Position numbers and translations under genes: made by a program. Source: Sva-07 sp963728355 (GTDB lineage Bacteria > Actinomycetota > Acidimicrobiia > Acidimicrobiales > Ilumatobacteraceae). From it: a stretch of DNA of 64,000 nt. This document shows positions 15,638-24,787 of the stretch, one piece after another. The notes under the pieces were generated by a model, which saw nothing but the letters and a program-made list of their open reading frames with translations, did not search any database and was not told where the DNA came from. The stretch is from contig CAVSJQ010000004.1 in the NCBI GenBank assembly GCA_963728355.1, forward strand, positions 248,001-312,000, written 5' to 3'. Each line of letters begins with the position of its first letter. Within the stretch, counting starts at the first letter, position 1.

Positions 15638-16879
15638 ATGTGGCATCGGCGACGTCTGTGGCATCGGATGATCGGTGTGTTGCTGTTGGGCGTTGTCGCC
15701 GCCTGCGGTGGCTCGTCGGATCCCGCTGCGTCCCCGGAAGCGACCGCGCCGGAAGCGCCGACGCCGGAGGTGACCACGTCACCAGAGACGGAGTCGACGG
15801 CCGTCGCACTCGACGCCGAGCGCATCGATGACACGCTCGCCGGCAAGCTGCGCGAGTACCCCGCGCCAGGTGCACTGGCGCTGATCGCCGTCGACGGCGA
15901 GCGAGTCGGCGGCTCGGCCGGCGCCGCCGATCTCGACGGCACAGCGATCACGGCGGATGCGCGGTTCCGCATCGCCAGCATCACCAAGCCGATCACCGCC
16001 GCCCTGGTGCTCGATGCGGTCCAGCGTGGCGAGTTGTCGCTCGACGACCAGGTGAACGACCTCGTGCCCGGCCTGCTCGCGGACGAGCCGCCGGTGACCG
16101 TCCGCATGCTGCTCGAACACACGAGTGGCATCTTCGACGAAACGAACAATCAGGACATCGCCGACGACGTTGCCCTGCTCACCGACGATGCCCAGATCAC
16201 CGAGGCCGACGAGCTCCTCGCCCGCTACCTCGCCGGTGAGGACGTCATCGTCCCGGCCCGCCTGCTCGTCGCCGCCGCCGAGGCGCACGGCCGCGACTTC
16301 CCGGCGGGCACCGACTTCAAGTACAGCAACGTCAACTACCAGGTCGCGGCGATCGTGCTGGAGGAGGTCACCGGCCAGCCGATCGCCGATCTCCTGCGCG
16401 AGCGCATCGTGGAGCCGTTGGGACTCGAGCACACCACGATGGCGCCGCCCGATCTCGCAACGCCCGAGATCCACGGGTACGGCACCGACATCGACGACGG
16501 TTCCCTCGTCGACATCACCGACGAACTCACCGTCTTCGGCAACGGCGCGAGCGGTGGGGTGATCTCGACCGCCGGCGAACTGCTGACGATCATGCAGGCG
16601 ATCGTCGGCGGCGACCTGCTCGACGAGCAGCTCGTCACCGAAATCCGTGCGGCGACCGCGCTGTCGGACGGCACGTACGGACTCGGGCTCGCCTCCTACG
16701 GCTTGACGTGCGGCGCCTTCTACGGCCACGAGGGCGGCGTCAACGGAACGGCGTCGATCGCGCTGGTGTCGCCGGACGGATCCGACGGGGTGGTGGTCGC
16801 ACTCAACCTGCGCGACGGCTCCGACGCGAGGATGCCGGCCCTCGCCGACGACCTGCTCTGCCCCGAAGCTTCACGTTGA
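15638..16879 (+). CDS. Beta-lactamase-like serine hydrolase lipoprotein
   Basis: A 413-aa penicillin-binding/class C beta-lactamase fold protein exported as a lipoprotein: Arg-rich n-region, hydrophobic MIGVLLLGVVAAC with lipobox VAAC, then a Pro/Thr/Glu linker. Active-site motifs are SITK (SxxK), YSNVNY (YxN) and a late HEGG (the KTG-like box of this family). Members include esterases, D-aminopeptidases and carboxypeptidases, so antibiotic resistance should not be assumed. It likely works on the cell surface on peptidoglycan or ester substrates. Confidence 0.85.
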   Translation: MWHRRRLWHRMIGVLLLGVVAACGGSSDPAASPEATAPEAPTPEVTTSPETESTAVALDAERIDDTLAGKLREYPAPGALALIAVDGERVGGSAGAADLDGTAITADARFRIASITKPITAALVLDAVQRGELSLDDQVNDLVPGLLADEPPVTVRMLLEHTSGIFDETNNQDIADDVALLTDDAQITEADELLARYLAGEDVIVPARLLVAAAEAHGRDFPAGTDFKYSNVNYQVAAIVLEEVTGQPIADLLRERIVEPLGLEHTTMAPPDLATPEIHGYGTDIDDGSLVDITDELTVFGNGASGGVISTAGELLTIMQAIVGGDLLDEQLVTEIRAATALSDGTYGLGLASYGLTCGAFYGHEGGVNGTASIALVSPDGSDGVVVALNLRDGSDARMPALADDLLCPEASR

Positions 16880-16936
16880 CGCTGACCGCATCGCCGGCAA
16901 CGTGCGCCCCGGGCGATCCGTGGCAGCGCCGCCGTT

Positions 16937-16984
16937 TCAGAACGGAATGAGTTCCGGATTCCGGGACGTATTCCGGAATGATCT
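16937..16984. repeat. Dispersed intergenic palindrome, type 2
   Basis: Palindrome with CGGAAT/ATTCCG outer arms and TTCCGGATTCCGG core, between the convergent ends of the serine hydrolase and the DUF985 gene. Reverse-complement partner of the element at 11.53 kb. Confidence 0.65.
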
Positions 16985-17014
16985 GCCGGGCGAAGCTGTG
17001 AGGTGGCGAAGCCG

Positions 17015-17542
17015 TCAGGTGGCGAAACCGTCGGGCATCGTGGTGGCGTGGCCGTCGGCGACGGTGAGCCGTTCGATGTCGATGGCCCGGTCGGGGTGGC
17101 TGGCGAGCAGCTCGGCGCGGGTGGCGGCGACGAACCTGGCGCCCGTGAAGCCGGGCGCCATCGTGCAACCGAACAGCCCGTAGGTGCCGTCGGGGTGGAG
17201 TTCGCCGGCCTGCCACGTGCCGGCCGGGACCACGTGCTGCACCAGGTGGCCGGCGTCCGCGTCGGCTCCGAGCCAGACGTCGGCCGACGCGCCGTCGGGA
17301 TGCAGCAACACCAGGCGGATCGGGTCGCCGCCGTAGAAGTGCCAGATCTCGTCGGTCGGCAGCCGGTGGAACAGCGACCGTGACAGTGGATCGCGGGCGT
17401 ACAACCCGATCATCGCCGTGCCGACCGGACCGCCGTCGGGCGTGTCCGCCGCCGACCGGTAGGTGCTGGCGAACAGCGTCCCCTCGATGGGCAGCGGCTC
17501 GAGCCCGTAGTGCTCGATCAGGCGCTCGACGGCCGGCTCCAT
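17015..17542 (-). CDS. DUF985 (cupin_5) family protein
   Basis: A 175-aa beta-barrel protein of the cupin_5/DUF985 family, found in bacteria and plants; function unsettled. Its pattern is clear: IEHYGLEPLPIEGTLFASTYRS, TAMIGLYARDPLSRSLFHRLPTDEIWHFYGGDPIRLVLLHPDG, VVPAGTWQAGELHPDGTYGLFGCTMAPGF. It is divergent from an LLM oxidoreductase, with a type 1 palindrome between them and a likely leaderless promoter of its own. Confidence 0.85.
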   Translation of the reverse strand: MEPAVERLIEHYGLEPLPIEGTLFASTYRSAADTPDGGPVGTAMIGLYARDPLSRSLFHRLPTDEIWHFYGGDPIRLVLLHPDGASADVWLGADADAGHLVQHVVPAGTWQAGELHPDGTYGLFGCTMAPGFTGARFVAATRAELLASHPDRAIDIERLTVADGHATTMPDGFAT

Positions 17543-17548
17543 GACCCC

Positions 17549-17554
17549 ACCGTA
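17549..17554 (-). promoter_or_regulatory. Putative -10 element (TACGGT) for a leaderless transcript
   Basis: TACGGT on the minus strand lies 6 nt before the ATG of the DUF985 gene, with no room for a ribosome-binding site. Confidence 0.4.
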
Positions 17555-17601
17555 GCGACGGGGGCGATCGTCGTCGGTGGCGCTCGCCGTGTCCGGAAGG
17601 C

Positions 17602-17648
17602 GATCTCGGTGAGCTGAGTCCCAGGATCCGGGACTCAGGCCACCGAGA
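17602..17648. repeat. Dispersed intergenic palindrome, type 1
   Basis: Outer arms GATCTCGGTG / CACCGAGA, inner TGAGTCCC / GGGACTCA. It sits between two divergently transcribed gene starts, so a plain terminator role does not fit here. Confidence 0.75.
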
Positions 17649-17699
17649 CGCGACGCTCGACGGCACCGACGGGCACCCGGCGTGTGAGGGGCCGGTCGC

Positions 17700-17705
17700 T
17701 AGGTT
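17700..17705 (+). promoter_or_regulatory. Putative -10 element (TAGGTT) for a leaderless transcript
   Basis: TAGGTT lies 6 nt before the ATG of the LLM oxidoreductase gene. Confidence 0.5.
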
Positions 17706-17711
17706 CGTCGT

Positions 17712-18590
17712 ATGGCAGCATCTCGTCCCGTCCGCTTCGGTTGGCTCTCGCCGTGCATCGGCAACCGGTGGAGCGACCACAAGCCGATCGTGGTCGAGCA
17801 GGCCAAGCACATCCTGCCGACGGTCAACGACCACTTCGATTCGATGTGGGTCGCCGACCACTTCTGGGGGTTCGACCAGAAGACCGATCCGTTCGTCGAG
17901 GCCTGGACGTCGCTCACCTGGCTGGCGGCGAAGTTCCCGGACGTGCAGCTGTGTCACCACGTGCTCGGCCACGGCTACCGGCCGCCGGCGCTCACCGCGA
18001 AGATGGCGGCGACGCTGCAGGTGTTCTCCGAGAACCGGTTCATGCTCGGCATCGGTGCCGGGTGGCGCGCCGAGGAGTACGAGGCCTACGGCTACGACTT
18101 CCCCAAGCCGTCGGTGCGCTACGCCCAGCTCGAGGAGGTCGTGGCGATCTGCCGGCTGATGTGGACCGAGGACGACCCCAGCTTCGACGGCGAGTACTTC
18201 TCGATCGCCGGTGCCGCAGCGCCGCCGTTGCCCGAGGTGGTGCCGCCGGTGTGCATCGGCGCCAACGGCGAGCAGGTCGGGCTTCCGCTGGCGGGCCGGG
18301 TCGCCGACGTGTGGCACAACGGCGGGCGCGACGTGACCACGTGGCGGCGCAAGCTCGACATCGTCCACGAGTCGGCGTCGGCGGCAGGCCGTGACCCCTC
18401 GGAGATCGGCACGGCGATCACGATCGAACGACCGCTGCCGGAGACCGACGCAGCGTCGGCCGAGTACGTCGAGCTCATCGCCGGATGGCGCGATGCGGGC
18501 GTCGACCACTTCGTGATGGACTTCGGGAACCCCGCCTCGACCGAGCCGATTCTCCGGTTCTCCGAACAGGTCATCGCACCGCTGCGCTGA
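17712..18590 (+). CDS. LLM-class F420/flavin-dependent oxidoreductase
   Basis: A 292-aa luciferase-like monooxygenase-family TIM-barrel enzyme. Typical signs: SMWVADHFWGF after the second strand, the KMAATLQVFSENRFMLGIGAGWRAEEYEAYGYDFP segment (family LGIGAGW cofactor-loop motif) and a late PPVCIGANGEQVGLPLAGRVADVW. The GAGW motif is common in the F420-dependent subgroup. Substrate unknown. One of three intact LLM genes in the window. Confidence 0.88.
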   Translation: MAASRPVRFGWLSPCIGNRWSDHKPIVVEQAKHILPTVNDHFDSMWVADHFWGFDQKTDPFVEAWTSLTWLAAKFPDVQLCHHVLGHGYRPPALTAKMAATLQVFSENRFMLGIGAGWRAEEYEAYGYDFPKPSVRYAQLEEVVAICRLMWTEDDPSFDGEYFSIAGAAAPPLPEVVPPVCIGANGEQVGLPLAGRVADVWHNGGRDVTTWRRKLDIVHESASAAGRDPSEIGTAITIERPLPETDAASAEYVELIAGWRDAGVDHFVMDFGNPASTEPILRFSEQVIAPLR

Positions 18591-18636
18591 CCCCGCATCA
18601 GGGTTCGAGACGGAGAGACCGACTCGCCGGAGCCCG

Positions 18637-21528
18637 TCATGCCAGCGCGAGTTGGGCGGCCTCCTCGGCCGACAGCGCTGATCCGATCCGTTCCAGCTCG
18701 TCGAAGTGGTCGTCGCCCAGCCGTCGGCGGGCGTCGGCGAGCAACGGATCGAGCAACCGGTGCTGGAAGGGCGCCATTGCCATCCCGAAATGCGCGCGTC
18801 CTGCGGCAGCGAGCCGCACGACTCGATCCGGCGGGCCGTCGACCGCGGCGAACGTTGCGGCCTGGATGAGCGCCAAGCCGAGATCCATCGTCGCCCCCGT
18901 CGCCAGGGACGAGCGAACCGCCGCTCGATTGAACTCGATCGCCCGCTCGGTCTCTCCCAGGTGGTGCAGCGGATACGCGACGTTGTGGAACGCGATCGGC
19001 CGCATCAGGTTCTCGCCGCCGGGTCGTGCCGACAGCTCGACCATCTCCTCGCCGAATCGGAGTCGCTCCTGCGGCGGAAACTCCTGGCACGAGCCCAGGA
19101 GCATGTCGGCGTGGATCTGGCCGTAGGTTTCTGCGGTCTCGACGAAGCGCCGCCGGGCGTCGAGCAGCATCTCGCGCACCTCGGCACTCTCGTCGCCCGA
19201 CCACCGGCGGGCCTGCGCGAGCAGCACGGTCGGCCAGGCCTTGCCGTCGTCGAAGCCGATCTCGTCGCAGAGCGCCAGCGACTCCTGCAGCAGCGAGACG
19301 CCGCGGCCACCGTCACCGCTCGCGAACGCCCAGTGCCCCGCTCGGGCCAGTCCGAAGGCGATCCGACGCTGGTCGCCGGACGCCCGGTACGTACCGAGTG
19401 CCTCGTCGGTCCATCCGATGGCGACGTCCATCCGATTGCGGAACGTCTCGATCCACCCGGCGATGATCAGGGCGTCGGCCCTGGCGACCGACGTGTCCGA
19501 CGACGTGGCGTCGAGCACCCGTCGCAGTTCGGCCTCGCCCTCGCCGAGGCGACCCTCGAACATCCAGTAGTTCCCGAGCGGCCACGCAAGCGGGAGGACG
19601 CGAACAGGCTCGCGCTCGATGCGGCGTCGCCACGTCGACAGGTGATCGGCGAGTTCCGCCCCGATCGCCTCGGTGGCAGCCACGCGGCCGCGGCCGAAGA
19701 ACTCGTCGGCCAGCGATCGGCAGCGGGCGACGTAGTGGTCGTCGTGGCGTTGCTCGACCCCGGCGCGGTCCCCGGCGTCGTCGAGCCGGTCGTGCGCGTA
19801 GGCCCGCAGCGTCTCCAACAGCCGATAGCGGGTCGGGGCGCCGGCGACACGCACGACGAGCGAGGCGGCGACCAACCGTTCGAGCAGGGCGAGCACTTCG
19901 ACCGTGTCGTCGACACCGGCGAACACGTCGGTCGCCGCGTCGAGCGTGAACGGGCCGTCGAAGACGCCGAGTTCTGCGAACGCTCGACGTTCGACCGGAT
20001 CGAGCAGGCCCCAGCTCCAGCCGACGGTCGCCTCGAGTGACCGATGCAGGTCGCGTGGCTGGTGGTGGTCGACCAGCACGGCGAATCGGCGCACGAGGAG
20101 ATCGGTGATCTCCTCGGTCGACAACACGTCTCGACGCGCCGCTGCGAGTTCCAGCGCCAACGGGATGCCGTCGAGCTGACGGCAGAGTGACCGCACGGCG
20201 TCCTCGTCCCCGTGGGTGGCACGATCGGCGGTTCGGTCGGCGACGGCCGCAGCCCGTTCCAGGAAGAGCCGCTCGGCGTCACCGGGACCGCCGTCCGCCG
20301 ACACCTCGAGACCGGCCAGCGCGTAGCGGGACTCGCCGTTGACGCGGAGCGGGACACGGCTCGTCGCCAGGATCGTCACCCCAACCGTCGCTCGCAGCAG
20401 GTGCGTGGCGATCCCGGCCACCGCGTCGTGGAGGTGCTCGCAGTTGTCGAGGACGATCAGCGCCTCGCACGAGTCGAGTACGGCCGCGATCTGATCGACC
20501 GCTTGCGCCGGATCGTCGAACGGGACATGCAGCGTCGCGGCGACCGCCGGTGCGACCGCATCGGGTGCAGTCACCGTGGCCAGGTCGACGAGCCAGACGC
20601 CGTCGCCGAACCGTTGCCGCAGCATCGCGGCGACCTCGACGGCGAGGCGTGTCTTTCCAACCCCGCCGGGTCCGGTCAGCGTCACCAGGCGGTGTTCGCC
20701 GAGCAAGGTCTTCAGGTGCTCACCGTCGTCGCGGCGGCCGACGAAGCTCGTCAGGAACGTCGGCAGGTGGCCCGGCGCACGCTCGCCGACGGGATCGAGT
20801 GACGTGTCCTGCAGCAGGATCTGTTCGTTGAGCCGGACCAGCGCCTTCGACGGTTCGACTCCGAGTTCCTCGACCAGACGGTGGCGGATGTCGCGGAAGG
20901 ACCGCAGTGCGTCGGCCTGTCGCCCGTCCCGGTACAGCGTCCGCATCAGCAGGGCACGGACCCGTTCGTCGAGCGGACGTTCCTCACAGAGCTGCTCGAC
21001 CTCGCCCGTCGGCGGGATGTCGCCGGCGCGGAGGACGGCGTCCACCCGATCGGCCCGCGCGCGGAATCGTTGCTCCTCGAGCTGCGCGATCACGGGGCCC
21101 AACGACGCGACGTCCTCCATTCCCTCGTAGGGGCGACCGTGCCACGCTGCGAGCGCGGTGTCGAGCAGCGCAGTGGCCCCGGCGGGGTCGTCCGGGAGCA
21201 GCCGGCGCGCCCGGCCGGCGTCGGTCTCGAACTCGACGGCATCGATCGAGTCGCCGTCGAGCAGGTCGAGCCGGTAGCCGGTCGGGTCCCGCACGATGCG
21301 TTCCCGACCGAGCACGTGGCGGAGGTTGGAGACGTAGGTGTAGAGCGAGGCCGTTGCCCGGTCGTCGGCGTCGTCACCCCAGACGTCGGTCACGATCCGG
21401 TCGGCAGCGAGTGGATGCCCGGCATCAGCCACGAGCACGGCGAGCACGGCGCGCTGTAGTGGACCGCCGAGTGGCAGTTGCTCTGCGCCGTCGACGGCGG
21501 CAACCGGCCCGAGGACGCAGTACCGCAT
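18637..21528 (-). CDS. SARP/BTAD-type regulator with NTPase and TPR-like domains
   Basis: A 963-aa AfsR/SARP-like transcriptional regulator. Residues about 15-95 are an OmpR-type winged-helix DNA-binding domain (LQRAVLAVLVADAGHPLAADRIVTDVWG... SLYTYVSNLRHVLG), about 100-245 a bacterial transcriptional activation domain (LAAWHGRPYEG, RALLMRTLYRDGRQADALRSFRDIRHRLVEELGVEPS), then a STAND NTPase with Walker A GPGGVGKT and Walker B LIVLDNCEHLH, then helical repeats. I begin at the ATG giving MRYCVLGPV, the normal BTAD-family start. It is divergent from the VOC gene, which it may control. Confidence 0.88.
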   Translation of the reverse strand: MRYCVLGPVAAVDGAEQLPLGGPLQRAVLAVLVADAGHPLAADRIVTDVWGDDADDRATASLYTYVSNLRHVLGRERIVRDPTGYRLDLLDGDSIDAVEFETDAGRARRLLPDDPAGATALLDTALAAWHGRPYEGMEDVASLGPVIAQLEEQRFRARADRVDAVLRAGDIPPTGEVEQLCEERPLDERVRALLMRTLYRDGRQADALRSFRDIRHRLVEELGVEPSKALVRLNEQILLQDTSLDPVGERAPGHLPTFLTSFVGRRDDGEHLKTLLGEHRLVTLTGPGGVGKTRLAVEVAAMLRQRFGDGVWLVDLATVTAPDAVAPAVAATLHVPFDDPAQAVDQIAAVLDSCEALIVLDNCEHLHDAVAGIATHLLRATVGVTILATSRVPLRVNGESRYALAGLEVSADGGPGDAERLFLERAAAVADRTADRATHGDEDAVRSLCRQLDGIPLALELAAARRDVLSTEEITDLLVRRFAVLVDHHQPRDLHRSLEATVGWSWGLLDPVERRAFAELGVFDGPFTLDAATDVFAGVDDTVEVLALLERLVAASLVVRVAGAPTRYRLLETLRAYAHDRLDDAGDRAGVEQRHDDHYVARCRSLADEFFGRGRVAATEAIGAELADHLSTWRRRIEREPVRVLPLAWPLGNYWMFEGRLGEGEAELRRVLDATSSDTSVARADALIIAGWIETFRNRMDVAIGWTDEALGTYRASGDQRRIAFGLARAGHWAFASGDGGRGVSLLQESLALCDEIGFDDGKAWPTVLLAQARRWSGDESAEVREMLLDARRRFVETAETYGQIHADMLLGSCQEFPPQERLRFGEEMVELSARPGGENLMRPIAFHNVAYPLHHLGETERAIEFNRAAVRSSLATGATMDLGLALIQAATFAAVDGPPDRVVRLAAAGRAHFGMAMAPFQHRLLDPLLADARRRLGDDHFDELERIGSALSAEEAAQLALA

Positions 21529-21639
21529 GTGATGACCGTACGAAGAGGTCCCGGATTGGACCAGGGTCCTTTGGAACGTCTTGAGGTCGCGCCGGCACCC
21601 TCGAAGCGTGAACCCAAGCGTGATGGGAAGGAGACGGTG

Positions 21640-21999
21640 ATGTCCGCGATCGACGTGTTCACGATCGTGACCGACGACCTCGATCGGTCCCTGGCCTTCT
21701 ATCAGCTGCTCGGTGTGGGCCCGTCCGACGCGACCAGTTCCCGGTTCGCGGTGATCGGCCTCGACCGCGCCAGTGTCGCGTGGACGTCGGAGCCCGTTGT
21801 GCCGTCGCGCCGGGGTGGTCACGTCCGCCCCGGCGTGCGGTGCTCGGACGTGCTCGAGCTCGAACGGATCCACCGTGCGGCGGTCGCAGCGGGCCACCGC
21901 GTCCTGTCGGCTCCGCACGACACAGCGTGGGGTGCGACGGTCTGCACGTTGCTCGACCCCGACGGCAACACCGTCGAGCTGTACGTCCCGCTTCCTTGA
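21640..21999 (+). CDS. VOC/glyoxalase-fold small protein
   Basis: A 119-aa vicinal-oxygen-chelate fold protein (glyoxalase/bleomycin-resistance superfamily). Signs are IDVFTIVTDDLDRSLAFYQLLGV at the N-terminus and DPDGNTVELYVPLP at the end with the metal-ligand Glu. It starts at the ATG preceded by GGAAGGAG. Its position opposite the BTAD-ATPase regulator start suggests it is a target of that regulator. Function not known. Confidence 0.85.
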   Translation: MSAIDVFTIVTDDLDRSLAFYQLLGVGPSDATSSRFAVIGLDRASVAWTSEPVVPSRRGGHVRPGVRCSDVLELERIHRAAVAAGHRVLSAPHDTAWGATVCTLLDPDGNTVELYVPLP

Positions 22000-22082
22000 G
22001 ATCGCCTTGAGGTGGCGGTCCGACACTCGAATCGGGAGGTGAGAGCACTCACCACCCGCTCTCAGCAGAAAGGAAGTGTGTG

Positions 22083-22562
22083 ATGAACAACAAGATCAAG
22101 GGCTTGCTGATCGGACTCGCTGTGCTCCCGCTGGCCGTCGGCTGTGGGTCGGACGGCGACTCGACCGACAGCGCCGTGGAACAGACCCAACAGGTACAGG
22201 AAGAACTCATCGCTGCGTACGAGGCGGGCGACGCCGAGGCGATGAATGCCCTGTACGCCGATGACGCGGTGTTCGTCAATGCGACCTACGGAGACACCGT
22301 CGACAATCGGCCCGCAATGCTCGCACTGCACCAGTGGGTCACCCAGGTGACCGACCGTGATCAGAGCGAGATCGTCGACCAGTTCGTGTCCGCTGACGGG
22401 ACGCAGGGCGTCATCGTCTACCACTGGGTCGGGAATCGTTCCGACAACGGTGACGCGTTCGACCTCGACATGACCCACATCCTCGAGTACGAGGACGGCA
22501 TGGTCACCCACGTGACCGTGTCGTACGCCAACCGAAACGCCTACGACCAACTGATGGGTTGA
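22083..22562 (+). CDS. Lipoprotein with SnoaL/NTF2-like domain
   Basis: A 159-aa secreted lipoprotein: Lys-rich n-region, hydrophobic core, lipobox LAVGC. The mature part is an NTF2/SnoaL-like cone: ELIAAYEAGDAEAMNALYADDAVFVNATYGDTVDN, HILEYEDGMVTHVTVSY. This fold is used for small-molecule binding or isomerase chemistry. I prefer the ATG over the GTG one codon upstream because AAAGGA is better spaced for it. It is 80 nt after the VOC gene and may share its transcript. Confidence 0.8.
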   Translation: MNNKIKGLLIGLAVLPLAVGCGSDGDSTDSAVEQTQQVQEELIAAYEAGDAEAMNALYADDAVFVNATYGDTVDNRPAMLALHQWVTQVTDRDQSEIVDQFVSADGTQGVIVYHWVGNRSDNGDAFDLDMTHILEYEDGMVTHVTVSYANRNAYDQLMG

Positions 22563-22679
22563 TCGATCCGCACACCGGGCGGCGCCCTCCGGATCGGCAG
22601 GGCGCCGCCCGATGTCACTCGAACCGGTCGTGGCGGTTGCGGTGGGCTCCGTCGGTGTCGGCGAGCAACTCGAAGCGTT

Positions 22680-22722
22680 CTCGGTGACCTCAGTCCCGGA
22701 TGCCGGCACTCACGCCACCCCG
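22680..22722. repeat. Dispersed intergenic palindrome, type 1 (decayed)
   Basis: CTCGGTGA...CAGTCCCGGAtgCCGGcACTCacgCCACC matches the type 1 consensus with several mismatches. It is the only structure seen in the 304-nt gap between the NTF2-like lipoprotein and the next LLM gene; a TAGGAT box near 22841 may be the promoter of the latter. Confidence 0.55.
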
Positions 22723-22866
22723 GTCGGCGCGCCGATCTGGGCCCGCTACGACCCGCTGACGACCATCAGCAGTCGGCGAGGGCGCTGAGCGCTGCACCGG
22801 TCCGCGAGCGGGGCTCGTCTCCGAGGCACCGCACGTCGTGCCTAGGATCCCGGAAGAGGGGGAAAC

Positions 22867-23658
22867 ATGCACGAGGAACCGAAGCACGCCTTCTGGATCC
22901 GCAACGGGGATCACGGACCTGCCCGTGTTCTCGAGTTGGCGATCGAAGCCGAGGCGGCGGGATGGGACGGCGTCTTCCTCAGCGATGCCGTGATGGAGGG
23001 GCACACCGAGCCGTTCACGCAGCTTGCTGCGATCGCCGCTCGAACGGAGAACATCGCGCTCGGTACTTGGGTCATTCCGTTGGTCGCCCGCGATGTCGTC
23101 GCCGTCGCCCGTGGGGCCGCGGTCGTTGACGCCCTGTCCGGCGGTCGGCTTCTGCTCGGCGTCGGGCTCGGCAATCCGGTGGAGCACGAGGCGCTCGCGG
23201 TGCGGCGAGGTGGCGGACCGCTCTCCGCCCGCCACGAGGCAGCGCTGGAGGTGCTGGCTGCACTGCTGGAGGGAGAGGCCGTCACCCGCCACGACGACTG
23301 GTTCGATCTGGAGGGAGTGGCCCTCAACGTCCGTCCGGTGCGCCAGCCCCGTCCGCCGCTGCTGCTCGCTGCGTCCTGGCCGGCGACGCGACCCGTCGAA
23401 CGAGCCGCGCGGTGGGAGGGATTCATGCCGCAGTGGCCCGGCATGTACGCCGGCAGCGACGAGGGCGCGTTGGAGTCCGAGCTGACCGAGCTGATGGCCC
23501 ACTATCGCAGCCACGGTGGCGACGGCATCGTGGCCGTGCCGCGACTGGCGCGCTACGGCTCGACCTACGACGAGATGCTGGTCGAGCTCAGCGTGGACTG
23601 GGTGTTGACCTGCGACGACCTCGACACCGACGCTGTCAGCGCGGGGCCACCGGTCTGA
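22867..23658 (+). CDS. LLM-class flavin/F420-dependent oxidoreductase
   Basis: A 263-aa luciferase-like TIM-barrel oxidoreductase, rather short for the family. Motifs: ELAIEAEAAGWDGVFLSD, ALGTWVIPLVARDV, VVDALSGGRLLLGVGLGNPVEHEAL and RPPLLLAASWPATRPVERAARWEGFMP. An A/G-rich SD-like stretch (GAGGGGGAAAC) precedes the ATG. The substrate is unknown. Its 3' end meets a broken methyltransferase fragment on the other strand. Confidence 0.85.
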   Translation: MHEEPKHAFWIRNGDHGPARVLELAIEAEAAGWDGVFLSDAVMEGHTEPFTQLAAIAARTENIALGTWVIPLVARDVVAVARGAAVVDALSGGRLLLGVGLGNPVEHEALAVRRGGGPLSARHEAALEVLAALLEGEAVTRHDDWFDLEGVALNVRPVRQPRPPLLLAASWPATRPVERAARWEGFMPQWPGMYAGSDEGALESELTELMAHYRSHGGDGIVAVPRLARYGSTYDEMLVELSVDWVLTCDDLDTDAVSAGPPV

Positions 23659-23679
23659 CCGACGGCCGCTGCGAGACGA

Positions 23680-23910
23680 TCACGTCCCCCGGCGGAGCAC
23701 GAAGGCGAACTCCGTGGAGTCCGCCGCCGCAGGTGAACCGTCGAACGAGAACACGGCGCTGACCTCCAACCCTGCGCCCGCTGCCAGGTTGCGGAAGGTG
23801 GGCTGGGTGTGCCAGTGGAGCACCCAGGGCCGCTCGGGATCTCGGTGGCTCCAGTCCCGGTCACCGGAACTCACGGCACCGAGTTCGCCGCCGAGTCGCG
23901 TCGTGGGCAC
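23680..23910 (-). pseudogene. C-terminal fragment of a SAM-dependent methyltransferase (probable)
   Basis: An open frame of 76 codons whose product (SHRDPERPWVLHWHTQPTF..., then AGAGLEVSAVF, ending TEFAFVLRR) resembles the last quarter of a class I methyltransferase, with the usual late AGL/F-E-V helix-strand and a final FVLRR strand. No SAM-binding GxGxG part exists upstream; an in-frame stop comes five codons before the GTG. I read it as the 3' remnant of a lost gene. The identification is by pattern only. The rest of the 365-nt gap before the ABC gene shows nothing else. Confidence 0.35.
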
Positions 23911-24024
23911 CTCGGAACCCCGTCAGATGTCGGCGCCGGCTATGTGTGGGGTGGGGACAACCCCACCACCGATTCGCCGGCGTGCTCCATGTCGCCCTGC
24001 GCCCGCGAGGCGCACGATGACCTC

Positions 24025-24786
24025 ATGAGCACAACGCCTCTCCTCCTGTCCGAACCGTCGCCCGCCGCGGCCCCCGCCCCCGGGGGCCGTTCGGCCCTCG
24101 TCGAGGCGCGCGCGTTGACCCGGATCTGGGGCCGCGGCAACGCAGCGCAGATCGGGATCTCCGACGTTGACCTCGATCTTCGCCGGGGGGAACTCGTCGC
24201 GCTGATCGGTCCGTCCGGCTCCGGCAAGAGCACCCTCGGCTCGTTGCTCGCCGGCATCGATCAGCCGACCTCGGGCTCGCTGGTCGTCGGAGGTGACCGC
24301 ATCGACCGGATGCGTCCCGATCGCCTCGCCACCTGGCGGGGCGAACACGTCGGGATCGTGTTCCAGGACTTCCACCTGTTGCCGACACTCACCGTGCTCG
24401 AGAACGTCGAACTCGCGATCGAGCTCGGCGCCGGGCGGGTCGGTCGTCGCGAACGTCGTGCTCGTGCACGCGAATCGCTCGAGCGGGTCGGCCTCGACGG
24501 GCTGGCGCGCAAGCTGCCCGCACAGATGAGCGGCGGCGAGCAGCAGCGCGTCGGAATCGCACGCGCGATGGTCCGCGAGCCGGCGTTGCTGGTGGCGGAC
24601 GAGCCGACCGGCAGCCTCGACCAGGCCAACGGCCACGCGGTGTTCGAGCTGCTGACCGGGCTCGCCCACCACGGCACGACGATCGTCTTCATCACCCACG
24701 ACCTGACGCTGGCGAACGACGCCGACCGGGTCGTGGCGATGATCGACGGGCGGATCGAGTCGATCAGCCAGCGGGGAGCGAACTGA
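24025..24786 (+). CDS. ABC transporter ATP-binding protein (LolD/MacB type)
   Basis: A 253-aa ATPase subunit. Walker A GPSGSGKST, Q-loop FQDFHLL, signature MSGGEQQRVGIARAM, Walker B LLVADEPTGSLD and the switch histidine in FITHD are all intact. The FQDFHLLPTLTVLENV pattern is typical of the MacB/LolD/FtsE group that drives FtsX-like permeases. The start ATG is the first one that leaves a normal N-terminus after a divergent upstream area. First gene of a four-gene operon; 1 nt separates it from the permease. Confidence 0.93.
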   Translation: MSTTPLLLSEPSPAAAPAPGGRSALVEARALTRIWGRGNAAQIGISDVDLDLRRGELVALIGPSGSGKSTLGSLLAGIDQPTSGSLVVGGDRIDRMRPDRLATWRGEHVGIVFQDFHLLPTLTVLENVELAIELGAGRVGRRERRARARESLERVGLDGLARKLPAQMSGGEQQRVGIARAMVREPALLVADEPTGSLDQANGHAVFELLTGLAHHGTTIVFITHDLTLANDADRVVAMIDGRIESISQRGAN

Positions 24787-24787
24787 G

